Positions 1 to 8,358 are shown, counted from the first letter of the stretch. The stretch is 26,945 nucleotides of DNA from Clostridia bacterium (GCA_016296675.1 JAEDIV010000012.1:1-26945), one strand, 5' to 3'. The notes: generated from the sequence alone by a model not told the origin. Translations and numbers: made by a program.

Positions 1-391
1 GGTAAAGCGGGATGATACCGCCGGAGAAGAACATGGTGAAAACGAGAAGACCAGTGATGATTCCGCGGCCGGGCAATTCTTTTCTGGAAAGCGCGAAAGC
101 GCCGGCCAGGGTGAGAATCGTGCTGACCATGGTTCCGACAATCGCATACAGAATAGAGTTGCGATAGCCGATCCAGACCATCCTTTCCTGGAATACGCGT
201 TCATAGCCCTGAAGCGTGAAGTCAACCGGCCACAGAATGACTCTGCCGGAATATACCGCGTTCGGATCTGAGAAGGACGCGCTTACCGTGAATATGAGTA
301 CATACAGATATGTGACTGCCAGAAAGCCCAGAATGAAATAGATGATACCGTCGAATATCTTGTCAAATCTTGTTTTCTTAATCGCTGCCAT
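1..391 (-). CDS. Carbohydrate ABC transporter permease, LplC/YtcP (MalG) type, 3' end cut by window edge
   Basis: This is an inner-membrane subunit of a sugar ABC importer. Only the first 130 residues are inside the window; the C-terminal half, including the EAA loop that contacts the ATPase, lies beyond the left edge. The protein starts MAAIKKTRFDKIFDG, has a first membrane helix at about residues 12-34 and a second at about 75-95, and ends in the window with FFSGGIIPLY, a motif typical of the YtcP/LplC family. The ATG at 389-391 is preceded by AGGGGG. It follows the other permease by 14 bases, so the two are an operon and probably form a heterodimer. The matching binding protein is expected further left. 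Family assignment is by recognition; the substrate is unknown. Confidence 0.88.
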   Translation of the reverse strand, partial: MAAIKKTRFDKIFDGIIYFILGFLAVTYLYVLIFTVSASFSDPNAVYSGRVILWPVDFTLQGYERVFQERMVWIGYRNSILYAIVGTMVSTILTLAGAFALSRKELPGRGIITGLLVFTMFFSGGIIPLY

Positions 392-405
392 TCGCTTAGC
401 CCCCT

Positions 406-1350
406 TTACCACAGACTCGTTTCGCTGAGTCTGCGCGTGATAGCATTCACAGTCACTATCAGAATGAAGTTGACCACCGAATTGAACATGCCAACAGCCG
501 TGGAGAAGCTGAAGTCGCCGTCTTCCAGACCAACCTTATATACATACGTTGAAAGGATTTCGGATCTGGAGAGGTTGAGCGGCGTCTGCATCAGATAAAC
601 TTTCTGGAAGCCTACACTCATGATGGAACCGCTTCTAAGAATCAAAAGGATGGTAATTGTCGGAAGAATTCCGGGAATGTCCACGTGCCAAACGCGCTGC
701 GCTTTGTTTGCGCCGTCGATAACAGCCGCTTCATGCAATTCCGGGCTGATTGACGACAATGCAGCAATGTAGATAATCGCGGAGAAGCCCATGTTCTGCC
801 AAATATCAGAGCCGACATACAGACCTCTGAAATATTTGGCAGCTGAAGTAATCGGATAGGGACCAAGTCCGAATACGCCCAGTATTCTTGTAATGATGCC
901 GTTGCTTGTGGAGAACATGCAGAAAAGCATACTGACCATGACAACCACACTGATGAAGTGAGGCGCGTAGGAAACCGTCTGGACAAACTTCTTGAATCTC
1001 AGATTGCTCACCTGGTTGAGCATCAGGGCCAGAATAATCGGAGGGAGGAAGCCGAAGATCAGGGAATACAGGCTCAGCATGAGCGTATTCTGAAGCGCAG
1101 TTCTCAAAAGAGTCGTTGAAAACAGACGCTCGAACTGATAGAACCACGGATCCGCCCAGGGACTTCCCCAGATGCCCTTTCGAATTTTGAATGTCTTAAA
1201 GGCAATCTGAAGACCATACATAGGCGCATAATGGAAAATAATGAAGTAGGCCAACATCGGTATCAGGAAAATGTATAAATCCCAGCAATTACTAAATCTA
1301 AAGCGCAGAGACCGGTAATACGGCGACAATCTTCTGTCTTTTCTGATCAT
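406..1350 (-). CDS. Carbohydrate ABC transporter permease, LplB/UgpA (MalF) type
   Basis: This 314-residue inner-membrane permease is the MalF-like partner of the downstream gene. It has about six hydrophobic helices, beginning with one at residues 24-42, and an ABC-contact EAA loop reading ELHEAAVIDGANKAQRVWHV followed by DIPGILPT. I chose the ATG at 1348-1350 (MIRKDRRLSPYYRS) because AAGGAGG lies 7-8 bases upstream; a longer frame reaches 1410 but its upstream start has no ribosome binding site. Length and motifs are normal for LplB-type permeases that import oligosaccharides. It is divergent from a LacI-family regulator at 1509, which probably controls this operon. No ATPase gene is present nearby. 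The substrate cannot be told from sequence. Confidence 0.9.
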   Translation of the reverse strand: MIRKDRRLSPYYRSLRFRFSNCWDLYIFLIPMLAYFIIFHYAPMYGLQIAFKTFKIRKGIWGSPWADPWFYQFERLFSTTLLRTALQNTLMLSLYSLIFGFLPPIILALMLNQVSNLRFKKFVQTVSYAPHFISVVVMVSMLFCMFSTSNGIITRILGVFGLGPYPITSAAKYFRGLYVGSDIWQNMGFSAIIYIAALSSISPELHEAAVIDGANKAQRVWHVDIPGILPTITILLILRSGSIMSVGFQKVYLMQTPLNLSRSEILSTYVYKVGLEDGDFSFSTAVGMFNSVVNFILIVTVNAITRRLSETSLW

Positions 1351-1448
1351 ATAATTTCCTCCTTGTTGGCAGGTATCAACAATTTTTATAATTTTCTCGT
1401 CAAATTTCACCTATATCCTAATGGTTTTCAAGCTCAATTTCAATAAAT

Positions 1449-1480
1449 AATTTAGTTGTTATTGACTAAATTCACTAAAT
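1449..1480. promoter_or_regulatory. Inverted-repeat operator candidate between permease operon and lacI-type gene
   Basis: AATTTAGT at 1449-1456 and ACTAAATT at 1465-1472 form a perfect 8-bp inverted repeat with an 8-bp spacer. A third half-site, ACTAAAT, follows at 1474-1480. The repeat covers the -35 element of the regulator's own promoter and sits upstream of the divergent permease operon, the expected place for an autoregulated LacI-family operator. Binding by this regulator is inferred. Confidence 0.5.
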
Positions 1481-1490
1481 GCTTTATTGT
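1462..1490 (+). promoter_or_regulatory. Sigma-A promoter of the LacI-type regulator
   Basis: TTGACT at 1462-1467 and TATTGT at 1485-1490 are separated by 17 bases. The promoter overlaps the inverted repeat. It also argues that translation starts at 1509 and not at the in-frame ATG at 1479, which lies between the two promoter elements. Confidence 0.55.
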
Positions 1491-1508
1491 ATTTATGAGG
1501 TGATCACG

Positions 1509-2519
1509 ATGTCCATAACTGCCAAACAGCTTGCAGCTATGCTTGGGCTTTCCGAATCCGCAGTGTCTCTGGCTTTGAACAACAAGCCCGGCGTCAGCCG
1601 CGCAACAAGAGAAAGAGTATTTGAAGCGGCGAAAGAAAACGGTTTTGAATTTTTCAGAAAAAGCTTCACTACCGACCAGAAAAAGGGCGTTATCTGTTTT
1701 ACAATTTATAAAAAAAGCGGAGCTGTCGTCGACGATACGCCGTTCTTTTCCGCATTGACAGACGGAGTAAGCATCTGCTGCCTGAAAGAGGGCTATGACT
1801 GCGTTATCCGATATCTGTACGAGGATGACGATTTGGAAAACCAGATCTATGCCATCGAGAAATCTCATTTTTCAGGCATCATTGTATTGGCGACCGAAAT
1901 GGTAGAAGAACGATTGAAAGTCTTTGATCTTCTCACAAGCCCGTTCGTGTTCCTTGATTCCTATTTTGAAAAACCGCAGTATAATTTCATTCTGATCAAC
2001 AACATCCAAGGCGCATTCATGGCCACCTCGCACCTGATCAAGCGCCGCAGAACGCAGCCTGGATATCTGCGTTCCTCTTTCTGGATCAGCAATTTTGAAC
2101 AGCGAGCCGACGGTTTCTATAAAGCAATCCGCGCTGCAGGCATGTCCACCTCCCAGTCTCATGTCATTCGCCTTACGCCTTCGCAAAGCGGCGCATATCA
2201 CGATATGAAAGCCTTGCTGAATTCGGGCGAAAAACTGGCCGACTGCTATTTTGCGGACAATGATCTGATCGCCATTGGCGCAATGCAGGCTCTGAAGGAA
2301 GCCGGATACCGCATTCCTGAAGACGTTGCTATTGTCGGTTTTGACGATATGCCTTCCTGCGAATACGTTAACCCGCCGCTCAGTACGATCAATGTACCCA
2401 AAGTATGCTTGGGCGAAACTGCGACGCGCAGGCTGATTCAGCTGATCAACGGTCTGAACCCACAGCCGCTCAAAATCGAGGTCTCTACAAACCTTGTGAA
2501 AAGAAAAAGCGTTACCTGA
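1509..2519 (+). CDS. LacI-family transcriptional regulator
   Basis: This 336-residue repressor-type regulator has an N-terminal helix-turn-helix (about residues 3-24, with AKQLAAMLGLSESAVSLALN) and a LacI hinge (VSRATRERVFEAAKENGF). A periplasmic-binding-protein-like effector domain from about residue 60 to the end senses a sugar in known family members. The C-terminal part contains DCYFADNDLIAIGAMQAL and VAIVGFDDMP, both typical of the family. The start at 1509 is preceded by GAGGTGATC; an ATG 30 bases upstream lies inside the promoter. It is divergent from a sugar permease operon and is its likely local regulator. One local oddity is LIKRRRTQPGYLR where the family usually has a Gly-His-rich stretch. 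The effector is unknown. Confidence 0.92.
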   Translation: MSITAKQLAAMLGLSESAVSLALNNKPGVSRATRERVFEAAKENGFEFFRKSFTTDQKKGVICFTIYKKSGAVVDDTPFFSALTDGVSICCLKEGYDCVIRYLYEDDDLENQIYAIEKSHFSGIIVLATEMVEERLKVFDLLTSPFVFLDSYFEKPQYNFILINNIQGAFMATSHLIKRRRTQPGYLRSSFWISNFEQRADGFYKAIRAAGMSTSQSHVIRLTPSQSGAYHDMKALLNSGEKLADCYFADNDLIAIGAMQALKEAGYRIPEDVAIVGFDDMPSCEYVNPPLSTINVPKVCLGETATRRLIQLINGLNPQPLKIEVSTNLVKRKSVT

Positions 2520-2557
2520 TCGAAAGCCAATTCAAAGTTCTCTCTCCCCCATTCAAA

Positions 2558-2604
2558 AACACTGCCTCAAGCGGCAAGCAAAGCCGCATGAGACAGCGTT
2601 TTTA
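2558..2604 (+). terminator. Rho-independent terminator after the LacI-type gene
   Basis: Two 18-base arms (2558-2575 and 2583-2600) pair with two mismatches around a 7-base loop and are followed by a short T run. This ends transcription of the regulator. From here to about 2760 I see no gene. Confidence 0.8.
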
Positions 2605-2829
2605 TAAACCACGTTTTCTCCTGCAGCTTCTCTTTGTTTTTTGACTTAAAAAACTGCTGCATTGTTCATGATCTGCGCTAAGCCTGATCATCGGAGCCGC
2701 TGTATAAAAGGCTTCTCTCTGCATGTCATATACATTCTTGCCAAACGGACATAACACGATAATTCTTGCTTATGATAAAAACAAATGATATAATTCCAGA
2801 AAAAAACGAATGAGAAATGAGCGATACAT
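2605..2829. other. Intergenic stretch upstream of the MFS gene
   Basis: No credible gene is visible between the terminator and the MFS start at 2830. The only identifiable element is the promoter at 2766-2794. Short open frames here lack ribosome binding sites and recognisable protein character. Confidence 0.5.
2766..2794 (+). promoter_or_regulatory. Sigma-A promoter of the MFS-HAD unit
   Basis: TTGCTT at 2766-2771, a 17-base spacer, and TATAAT at 2789-2794 preceded by TGA (extended -10). Transcription would start near 2801, giving a leader of about 30 bases before the TTG start at 2830. Confidence 0.7.
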
Positions 2830-4017
2830 TTGAAAATTAAGTCCCGGACGCCTCTTTTTTTCATCATTTTATTTGTTTTCAACATGGCGGCCAATTTTGT
2901 ACATCCGGTTACGCCTACGATCATTGTGGATCTCAATCTGAATGATTACATGTTCGGTCTTGCCATGGCTGCAATGATGCTGATGAATTTTCTGTTTTCT
3001 CCATTTTGGGGAAAGATTGCCGGATACATTTCCAGCAAGATCGTCATGCTGATCTGCGGAATCGGCTATGCTGTCGGGCAGGTTTTCTTCGGGCTTGCCC
3101 AGACGGAAATCCAGTTTCTGCTTGCGCGCATGTTTGCAGGCATTTTTATCGGCGGATCCTATGTTTCGTTCCTTACATATACGGTCAATGTATCGGATGA
3201 AGACAGCCGCGGAAAGAACCTTGCGGTCAATGCGACGGTTCAGGCCGTATCGGCTTCGTTTGGATATTTTGTGGGCGGCATGATCGGCGAAATCAATGTA
3301 TACTGGTCGGTATGGCTTCAGGTGATTACGCTCGCAGGAACATCGGTTCTTCATTGTTTTCTCCTTGAAGACGACCGTCGGGCAGGTCTTGAAAAGCTGA
3401 CGCCCAGGATGCTGGCAGGATCCTGCAATCCCTTTTCCGCAATTCTGCAGTGCAGAAAATTTATGACCAAGCTGATCGCGCTGATTTTCATCGTTAACGG
3501 GCTTTCAAATCTGGGGTATATTGCCTTTGAGCAGTGCTTCAATTTCTATTTAAGAGATCAGTTTGGCCTTTCCTCCGGCTACAACGGTGTGATCAAGGCG
3601 GCGCTCGGCGTGATTTCGCTTGTTGCAAACGGAACGCTGTGTCTCTGGATCATGAAAAAGAAAAACGACTCGTTCTATATGACCGGCGTAATGACAGTCT
3701 GCACAGTATCGATGCTCGGCGTCATCTTTGTATCCGGCATGGTTCCCTTCATTATTGTGAACGTCGTGTTCTTTGCGTTTTATTTCGTATCTCTTCCGCT
3801 CATTCAGAACAAAACCGCAGCCCTCGGAAAAGGCGAAAACAGCAATCTCGTCATGGGCGCATTCAACTCAATGAAATCCTTCGGCTCCATCTTCGGTTCC
3901 GCCCTTGCCGGATTCATCTATGAACTCGGCGCAAAGCTCCCCTTTGTATTCGGCTTTGCGGCATTTTTCCTGTCCGCCGCGTGCATGTATGCATTTTGCA
4001 GAAACGAAAGGAATTAA
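2830..4017 (+). CDS. Major facilitator superfamily (MFS) transporter
   Basis: This is a 395-residue polytopic membrane protein with about 12 hydrophobic helices in two halves, the usual MFS length. The loop after the second helix reads FSPFWGKIAGYISSK, the expected position of the MFS motif-A region. Helix 4 begins LLARMFAGIFIGGSYVS. The frame starts at TTG; the next in-frame ATG at 2884 would remove much of helix 1, so I prefer TTG even though its ribosome binding site (GAAATGAG) is weak. A HAD hydrolase gene follows by 4 bases and is surely co-transcribed. The overall look is of a drug- or small-solute-exporter-like MFS, but the substrate cannot be assigned. Confidence 0.85.
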   Translation: MKIKSRTPLFFIILFVFNMAANFVHPVTPTIIVDLNLNDYMFGLAMAAMMLMNFLFSPFWGKIAGYISSKIVMLICGIGYAVGQVFFGLAQTEIQFLLARMFAGIFIGGSYVSFLTYTVNVSDEDSRGKNLAVNATVQAVSASFGYFVGGMIGEINVYWSVWLQVITLAGTSVLHCFLLEDDRRAGLEKLTPRMLAGSCNPFSAILQCRKFMTKLIALIFIVNGLSNLGYIAFEQCFNFYLRDQFGLSSGYNGVIKAALGVISLVANGTLCLWIMKKKNDSFYMTGVMTVCTVSMLGVIFVSGMVPFIIVNVVFFAFYFVSLPLIQNKTAALGKGENSNLVMGAFNSMKSFGSIFGSALAGFIYELGAKLPFVFGFAAFFLSAACMYAFCRNERN

Positions 4018-4021
4018 GCAT

Positions 4022-4735
4022 ATGAAAATCAAACATGTATTTTTTGACCTTGACGGAACGCTTCTTCCAATGGATCAGGACACGTTCACCAAGCTGTATT
4101 TCAAAAATCTCGCCAAACGCCTTGCCCCGCTCGGCTACGACTGCGAAAAGCTGATCTCCGCCATCTGGGCAGGCACAGCCTCCATGGTCAAAAACAACGG
4201 AAATCAAACCAACGAGGACGCCTTCTGGAAAACCTTCACCGCGCGCTTCCCTGAAAAAGGTCGCGCAGATGAGCCAATATTCGAGGACTTTTACAAGAAC
4301 GAATTTTTAAACGCGAAAGCCGCCTGCGGCTTTACGGAAAACGCAGCAAAGGTCGTGTCCTTCCTGAAGGAAAAGGGGGCAAATCTGATTTTGGCCTCCA
4401 ACCCTATCTTTCCTATGATCGCCCAGAAAAACAGAATGACGTGGGCGGGCGTGAACCCCGATGATTTTTCCTATATCACAAGCTACGAAAACGCCCATTT
4501 CTGTAAACCCAATCCCGCCTATTACAGGGAAATTCTCGAAAAGAACGGTCTGAATGCTTGCGAATCCCTGATGATCGGAAACGACGCGGTTGAAGACACC
4601 GCGGCAGAAAAAGCGGGCATCCAGGTGTTTCTCATCACGGACTGCCTGCTCAATAAGGACGGGCGCGATATTTCCTGCTATCAGCACGGAAATTTCAACG
4701 ATCTGATAAATCATCTCGAAAACGCATTTTCATAA
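4022..4735 (+). CDS. HAD-superfamily hydrolase (phosphatase-like)
   Basis: This 237-residue cytoplasmic protein carries all four HAD motifs: DLDGTL with the nucleophile D9 and acid/base D11; S126 in LASNPIFP; K162 in CKPNP; and GNDAVED with D188 and D192. A helical cap lies between motifs I and II (about residues 18-110). HAD enzymes usually hydrolyse phosphate esters through an aspartyl-phosphate; the substrate here is unknown. The ATG at 4022 has AAAGGAA upstream and is 4 bases after the MFS stop, so the start inside the upstream gene that the open frame allows is unlikely. The shared unit with the MFS gene suggests linked roles in handling one metabolite (inference). Confidence 0.88.
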   Translation: MKIKHVFFDLDGTLLPMDQDTFTKLYFKNLAKRLAPLGYDCEKLISAIWAGTASMVKNNGNQTNEDAFWKTFTARFPEKGRADEPIFEDFYKNEFLNAKAACGFTENAAKVVSFLKEKGANLILASNPIFPMIAQKNRMTWAGVNPDDFSYITSYENAHFCKPNPAYYREILEKNGLNACESLMIGNDAVEDTAAEKAGIQVFLITDCLLNKDGRDISCYQHGNFNDLINHLENAFS

Positions 4736-4756
4736 ACGGCCAATCAAACATAAGAA

Positions 4757-4789
4757 AAAAGCGACTCTCCTTATCGGAAAGCCGCTTTT
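4757..4789. terminator. Bidirectional terminator between HAD gene and ABC exporter
   Basis: An imperfect hairpin (left arm from 4757, right arm to 4789, loop TTATC) is flanked by an A run on the left and a T run on the right. It can therefore end transcription from both convergent genes. Confidence 0.75.
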
Positions 4790-4798
4790 ATCTCGCTT

Positions 4799-6532
4799 TT
4801 ATGCAATATAATCGTTGTCTCTGAACTGAAGGGAGTAAAGGCTCTTGTACGTGCCGCCTTGCTCGATCAGCTCCTCATGGGTTCCGCGCTCGGTGATTCT
4901 GCCGTTCATGACGACGGCGATCTCGTCGGCGTTTCGGATGGTGGAAAGGCGGTGAGCGACGACGAGGGTGGTTCTGCCCTTGCACAGCTCGTCCAGCGCT
5001 TCCTGGATGAGGACTTCCGTGGTGTTGTCAAGGGCGCTGGTAGCCTCGTCGAGGATCAGGATTGCAGGGTCTTTCAGGAATACACGGGCGATGGAGAGAC
5101 GCTGCTTCTGACCGCCGGAGAGCTTCACGCCGCGCTCGCCGATTTCGGTGTCATAGCCGTGTTCAAGGGTCATGACGTAGTCGTGAATGTTGGCACGCTT
5201 GGCGGCCTCGATGATTTCTTCCTCGGTTGCATCCATTCTGCCGTAGCGGATGTTGTCCCTGATGCTGCCGACAAACAGAAATACGTCCTGCTGAACGATG
5301 CCGATATTTCTGCGAACAGAATCCATGGTAAGCTTACGGATGTCATGTCCATCGATCTTGATCGTGCCGTCTTCCTCGCGCAGTTTATAGAAATTCGGAA
5401 GCAGGTGGCAAAGCGTGGTCTTTCCTCCACCGGAGGGGCCGACGAGCGCGAGTTTTCTGCCCTTTTCCAGGCGCAGATTTACATCATGCAGAACTTCCTT
5501 GGAAGGATCGTAGGCGTAAGTAACATTTTCAAACTCGATCACGCCCTGAACATCCTTAAGCTCGATCGCGTCGGGCGCATCCTTTTCAGGCTCCTCGTCC
5601 ATGATTTCGCAGAATCTCTGGAAGCCGGAAGCGCCGTTCTGGAACTGCTCCATGAAACCGATGAGCGTATTTACAGGCCCGATAAACAGGTTAACGGAGA
5701 CGATAAACGCGGAATAATCGCCGAAATCAATGCGTTCGGAATACAGGAAAAGACCGCCGGCAATCAGGATTACGACATTGAAAACGGAAGTAATGAACTG
5801 GGTGCCGGAATGGAACTTCGCCATCGCCTGATAGGATCTTCTGGAAGCGTCGACGAATTCGTCGTCGCCCTTGGCAAACTTCACCTTTTCTTCCTTGGCG
5901 TTGGTGTAGGCCTTGGTGACACGGATACCGGTAATGGAGCTTTCAACGGCGGCGTTGATGGTGGCGTTGGACTTGCGTCTGTCGCGGAACGCCTGCGTCA
6001 TGGGCTTTCTGTAGTGGAGCGTAACCCATACAAGCAGCGGAACGCACGCAAAAACGATGAGCGTCAGGATCCAGTCAATCGTGCACAGGTACACGAAGGA
6101 GATGAGGATCATCGTTGAGGAAATGAGCAGGTTTTCCGGGCCATGGTGTGCAAGCTCGCAGACCTCGAAAAGGTCACCGGTGATGCGGGACATGATGCGG
6201 CCTGTTTCATTGTTGTCAAAGAACTTATACGGCAGCTTTTCAAGATGCGCAAACAGATCTTTTCTCATCTGGCTCTGCATGCTTACGCCGATCATGTGGC
6301 CATAGTACTGAACAAAATAGTTCAGAAGCATGCGCAGGACATACAGCGCAAGCACGATGATGCCTGCGATAATGATGGACATATATTCTTTGTTGGGGAT
6401 GTAGTCATTCAGCATGTCCTGAGTGACCATCGGATATACCATACCGATAACGGACATGATGAACGCCGCCAGCATATCCATGGACAGCATAAACTTGTGG
6501 GGCTTGTAGTAGGCTAAAAATCGTTTCAGCAT
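4799..6532 (-). CDS. ABC-type exporter half-transporter (membrane domain plus ATPase)
   Basis: This 577-residue protein has a six-helix membrane domain (about residues 15-300) and a C-terminal ATPase. The ATPase motifs are complete: Walker A GPSGGGKT (365-372), Q-loop GIVQQD (411-416), signature LSGGQ (471-475), Walker B ILILDEATSALD (from 491) and H-loop VVAHRLS with H527. This is the MsbA/LmrA/MdlB architecture, and such half-transporters work as homo- or heterodimers to export lipids, drugs or peptides. It starts 6 bases after an ArsR-type gene whose last codons hold its AGAGGA ribosome binding site. The pair is thus an operon, probably regulated by that protein. No second half-transporter is adjacent, so a homodimer is plausible. 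Confidence 0.93.
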   Translation of the reverse strand: MLKRFLAYYKPHKFMLSMDMLAAFIMSVIGMVYPMVTQDMLNDYIPNKEYMSIIIAGIIVLALYVLRMLLNYFVQYYGHMIGVSMQSQMRKDLFAHLEKLPYKFFDNNETGRIMSRITGDLFEVCELAHHGPENLLISSTMILISFVYLCTIDWILTLIVFACVPLLVWVTLHYRKPMTQAFRDRRKSNATINAAVESSITGIRVTKAYTNAKEEKVKFAKGDDEFVDASRRSYQAMAKFHSGTQFITSVFNVVILIAGGLFLYSERIDFGDYSAFIVSVNLFIGPVNTLIGFMEQFQNGASGFQRFCEIMDEEPEKDAPDAIELKDVQGVIEFENVTYAYDPSKEVLHDVNLRLEKGRKLALVGPSGGGKTTLCHLLPNFYKLREEDGTIKIDGHDIRKLTMDSVRRNIGIVQQDVFLFVGSIRDNIRYGRMDATEEEIIEAAKRANIHDYVMTLEHGYDTEIGERGVKLSGGQKQRLSIARVFLKDPAILILDEATSALDNTTEVLIQEALDELCKGRTTLVVAHRLSTIRNADEIAVVMNGRITERGTHEELIEQGGTYKSLYSLQFRDNDYIA

Positions 6533-6538
6533 CTTTTT

Positions 6539-6898
6539 CTATTCCTCTTTCGTTCTGTTTTCCGGCGGCACATAGGATTTGCACCTGACATATTCTGACT
6601 CGGGACATCCGTAGAAAGGACCGTTGCAGGGCTCACGCGTGACATTGGTAAGCTCATTGAGCACGGCAATCACATCCTTGATCGCATCCTTATTGACGCA
6701 ATAATGTGTGTAATAACCGCGCTTCACGCCGTAAACCAGATCCGCCTCGCGCAGAATTTTCAGATGCTGCGAAACCGCGGATTCCGAAAGCCCTGTGCTC
6801 TTAGCAAGCGCGCCCACGCAGTATCCGCGCCTGGACATGAGCCGCAAAAGCAAAAACCGTTTCGGATCGCCCAACGCTTTCAGCGTCTTGTCATCCAT
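6539..6898 (-). CDS. ArsR/SmtB-family transcriptional regulator
   Basis: This 119-residue winged-helix protein is a DNA-binding repressor in known relatives. The recognition region is ALAKSTGLSESAVSQHLKILREADLV (about residues 30-55), followed by the wing YGVKRGYYTHY. The start at 6898 (MDDKTLKALGDPKR) is set by AAAGGAGG upstream; a longer frame to 6985 runs through the promoter and is rejected. C27 aligns with the first Cys of the ArsR-type CVC motif, but the second is Gly. A C-terminal tail adds C91, C98 and C106, which could form a separate metal or redox site (inference). It is co-transcribed with the ABC exporter, suggesting it derepresses export of a toxic compound. Confidence 0.9.
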   Translation of the reverse strand: MDDKTLKALGDPKRFLLLRLMSRRGYCVGALAKSTGLSESAVSQHLKILREADLVYGVKRGYYTHYCVNKDAIKDVIAVLNELTNVTREPCNGPFYGCPESEYVRCKSYVPPENRTKEE

Positions 6899-6937
6899 TC
6901 GTCCGCCTCCTTTCGCATGTTGATTTAATCGTTTTAT

Positions 6938-6966
6938 ATTATAAACACCGAAACCATCTTTGTCAA
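6938..6966 (-). promoter_or_regulatory. Consensus promoter of the arsR-type/ABC exporter operon
   Basis: Read on the minus strand, TTGACA (6966-6961), a 17-base spacer and TATAAT (6943-6938) match the sigma-A consensus exactly. Such a strong promoter fits a unit normally held off by a repressor. Confidence 0.85.
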
Positions 6967-6975
6967 TTCTAAAAT

Positions 6976-6995
6976 GAATTCGCAATTGCTAATTC
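6976..6995. promoter_or_regulatory. Palindromic operator candidate for the ArsR-type regulator
   Basis: GAATTCGCAATTGCTAATTC is a 20-bp palindrome with only one mismatched pair. It lies 9 bases upstream of the -35 element of the operon promoter. ArsR proteins bind such AT-rich inverted repeats, so autoregulation is likely, but the upstream position is less usual than overlap with the promoter. Confidence 0.5.
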
Positions 6996-7097
6996 AAAAA
7001 GAAGGTTTTGAGGCGGGAATGTTATAGATGAACATGTACACTTGGCGCGTCGCCCTCGGCTCCCCCATCAGAGAGAGCCGGGGAAACATACGCAAAA

Positions 7098-7132
7098 AAA
7101 ATCGCCCGAAGCTGATTTGCTTCGGGCGATTA
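7098..7132 (-). terminator. Rho-independent terminator of the GH5 gene
   Basis: A perfect 12-bp stem (7101-7112 with 7119-7130), 6-base loop, and on the minus strand a run of T residues. It lies 9 bases past the GH5 stop codon. Confidence 0.92.
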
Positions 7133-7140
7133 TCCTATTC

Positions 7141-8358
7141 TTATTTCGGGGTTACCTTATCATATCCTGCGTACTTTGTCATCGCTTCCACGATTTCAGG
7201 ATAGCGGAATTCGCAGGTGCGGCGGTCGAAGATTCCGAACAGTTCGCCGTTTCCCTTGAATGCGTGGTTGTCCCACCATACAGAGGGAATATTTCTGGAA
7301 GATGCCACACAGACGTAGAAGGCGGCATAGTTTACGCGGGACTGGAGGTTGTCGCCCTTGGCGCGCGCGCCGTATTCGCCGATGACGACGGGAATGCCGT
7401 TAGCAACGTACTTTTTATAGAGGCTGGATACAAAGCGGATGATCTCACCGGTCTGGACGGGATTGGTGAGCTCAAAGGTGGTGTCTCCGCCGGCATCAAG
7501 CGCAAAGGCGTAAGGCGTATAGGCATGAACAGACACGATGATCTTGTTGTCCGCAGCGTCTTTCGGAAGCACGAAAAGATCGGTCAGCGCGCCGTCTGCC
7601 GAGGCAGCGTAGCCGGGCACCATGAGATAACGCTCAGCGTTGTTTCCGCCGGATGCACGCACGGTGTCCACAAAGAGCTGATTCAGGCGGTTGATGCAGT
7701 CGGCAGCATCGAGGCAGTCCTGCGAATTGGCGTTCAGCCACCATTCAAACTCGTGGCCTCTTAAGCGCGGTTCATTCATGGATTCAAAGATCAAATGATC
7801 GCTGTACCCCGAGAAGCGCTCAGAAAGCTGCGTCCAGATGGTCTTTATGTATTTTTCCGCCGTTTCATAGTGTTCGCTGGAAGGATAATAGAATTCGGGA
7901 TATACGTCGTGGTGGGTATTTAAAATGACGTACATGCCGTCTTCAATTGCGTAGTCGACAACTTCCTGTACGCGATTAAGCCACTTTTCGCTGATTTCGA
8001 AGGTTTCCTTGTTTACGTGGTTGTGCCAGGACACAGGCAGGCGCAGGGTATTAAAGCCCGCTGCATGAACCTTCTCAATCATTTCGCGCGTGGTCAATAC
8101 GCCCACCCACGCTTTTTCCATCAAAAGCTCGTCGCGGCTGCCCCAGTTGTCGTCATTCGCGTCAAAAGTGTTTCCAAGGTTCCAGCCGATGCCCATGCTC
8201 TTCACAAAGTCCATCGCTGCGTTGTCCGGAATTTCATACTGTTTGATATAGCCAACATTGGGTATCACAATATCCCCTCCTTCATCTTTTGCCGACGCGG
8301 TCGTGCATACAGACAAAACCATCAATGCCATAAGAACGAAGCTGATTGCCCGCTTCAT
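7141..8358 (-). CDS. Secreted glycoside hydrolase family 5 enzyme (endoglucanase-like, possibly subfamily 4)
   Basis: This 405-residue enzyme has a signal peptide (1-23, ending TASA). A single GH5 TIM barrel follows, with no extra binding module or cell-wall anchor. Diagnostic motifs are GWNLGNTFDA (58-67), THH (148-150), the acid/base E196 in FESMNEPR, VHAYTPY (277-283), the nucleophile E328 in VVIGEYGA and WWDN (361-364). GH5 retaining enzymes cut beta-1,4-linked backbones; the GWNLGNTFDA and VHAYTPY signatures resemble subfamily 4, whose members act on xyloglucan, mixed-linkage glucan or cellulose, so substrate is a guess. The start at 8358 is preceded by AAGGGGGA. It is divergent from a GH10 gene, a pairing that fits joint attack on hemicellulose. 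Confidence 0.92.
   Translation of the reverse strand: MKRAISFVLMALMVLSVCTTASAKDEGGDIVIPNVGYIKQYEIPDNAAMDFVKSMGIGWNLGNTFDANDDNWGSRDELLMEKAWVGVLTTREMIEKVHAAGFNTLRLPVSWHNHVNKETFEISEKWLNRVQEVVDYAIEDGMYVILNTHHDVYPEFYYPSSEHYETAEKYIKTIWTQLSERFSGYSDHLIFESMNEPRLRGHEFEWWLNANSQDCLDAADCINRLNQLFVDTVRASGGNNAERYLMVPGYAASADGALTDLFVLPKDAADNKIIVSVHAYTPYAFALDAGGDTTFELTNPVQTGEIIRFVSSLYKKYVANGIPVVIGEYGARAKGDNLQSRVNYAAFYVCVASSRNIPSVWWDNHAFKGNGELFGIFDRRTCEFRYPEIVEAMTKYAGYDKVTPK

Noticed and set aside
4859..6118. A 419-codon plus-strand open frame opposite the ABC exporter
   Set aside because: Antisense to a gene with complete ATPase motifs; the translation has no family character.
7040..7085. A CGGCTC/GAGCCG hairpin between the ArsR-type promoter and the GH5 terminator
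   Set aside because: Only six pairs with a loop of about 12 bases and no T run; no clear function and not distinct from chance.
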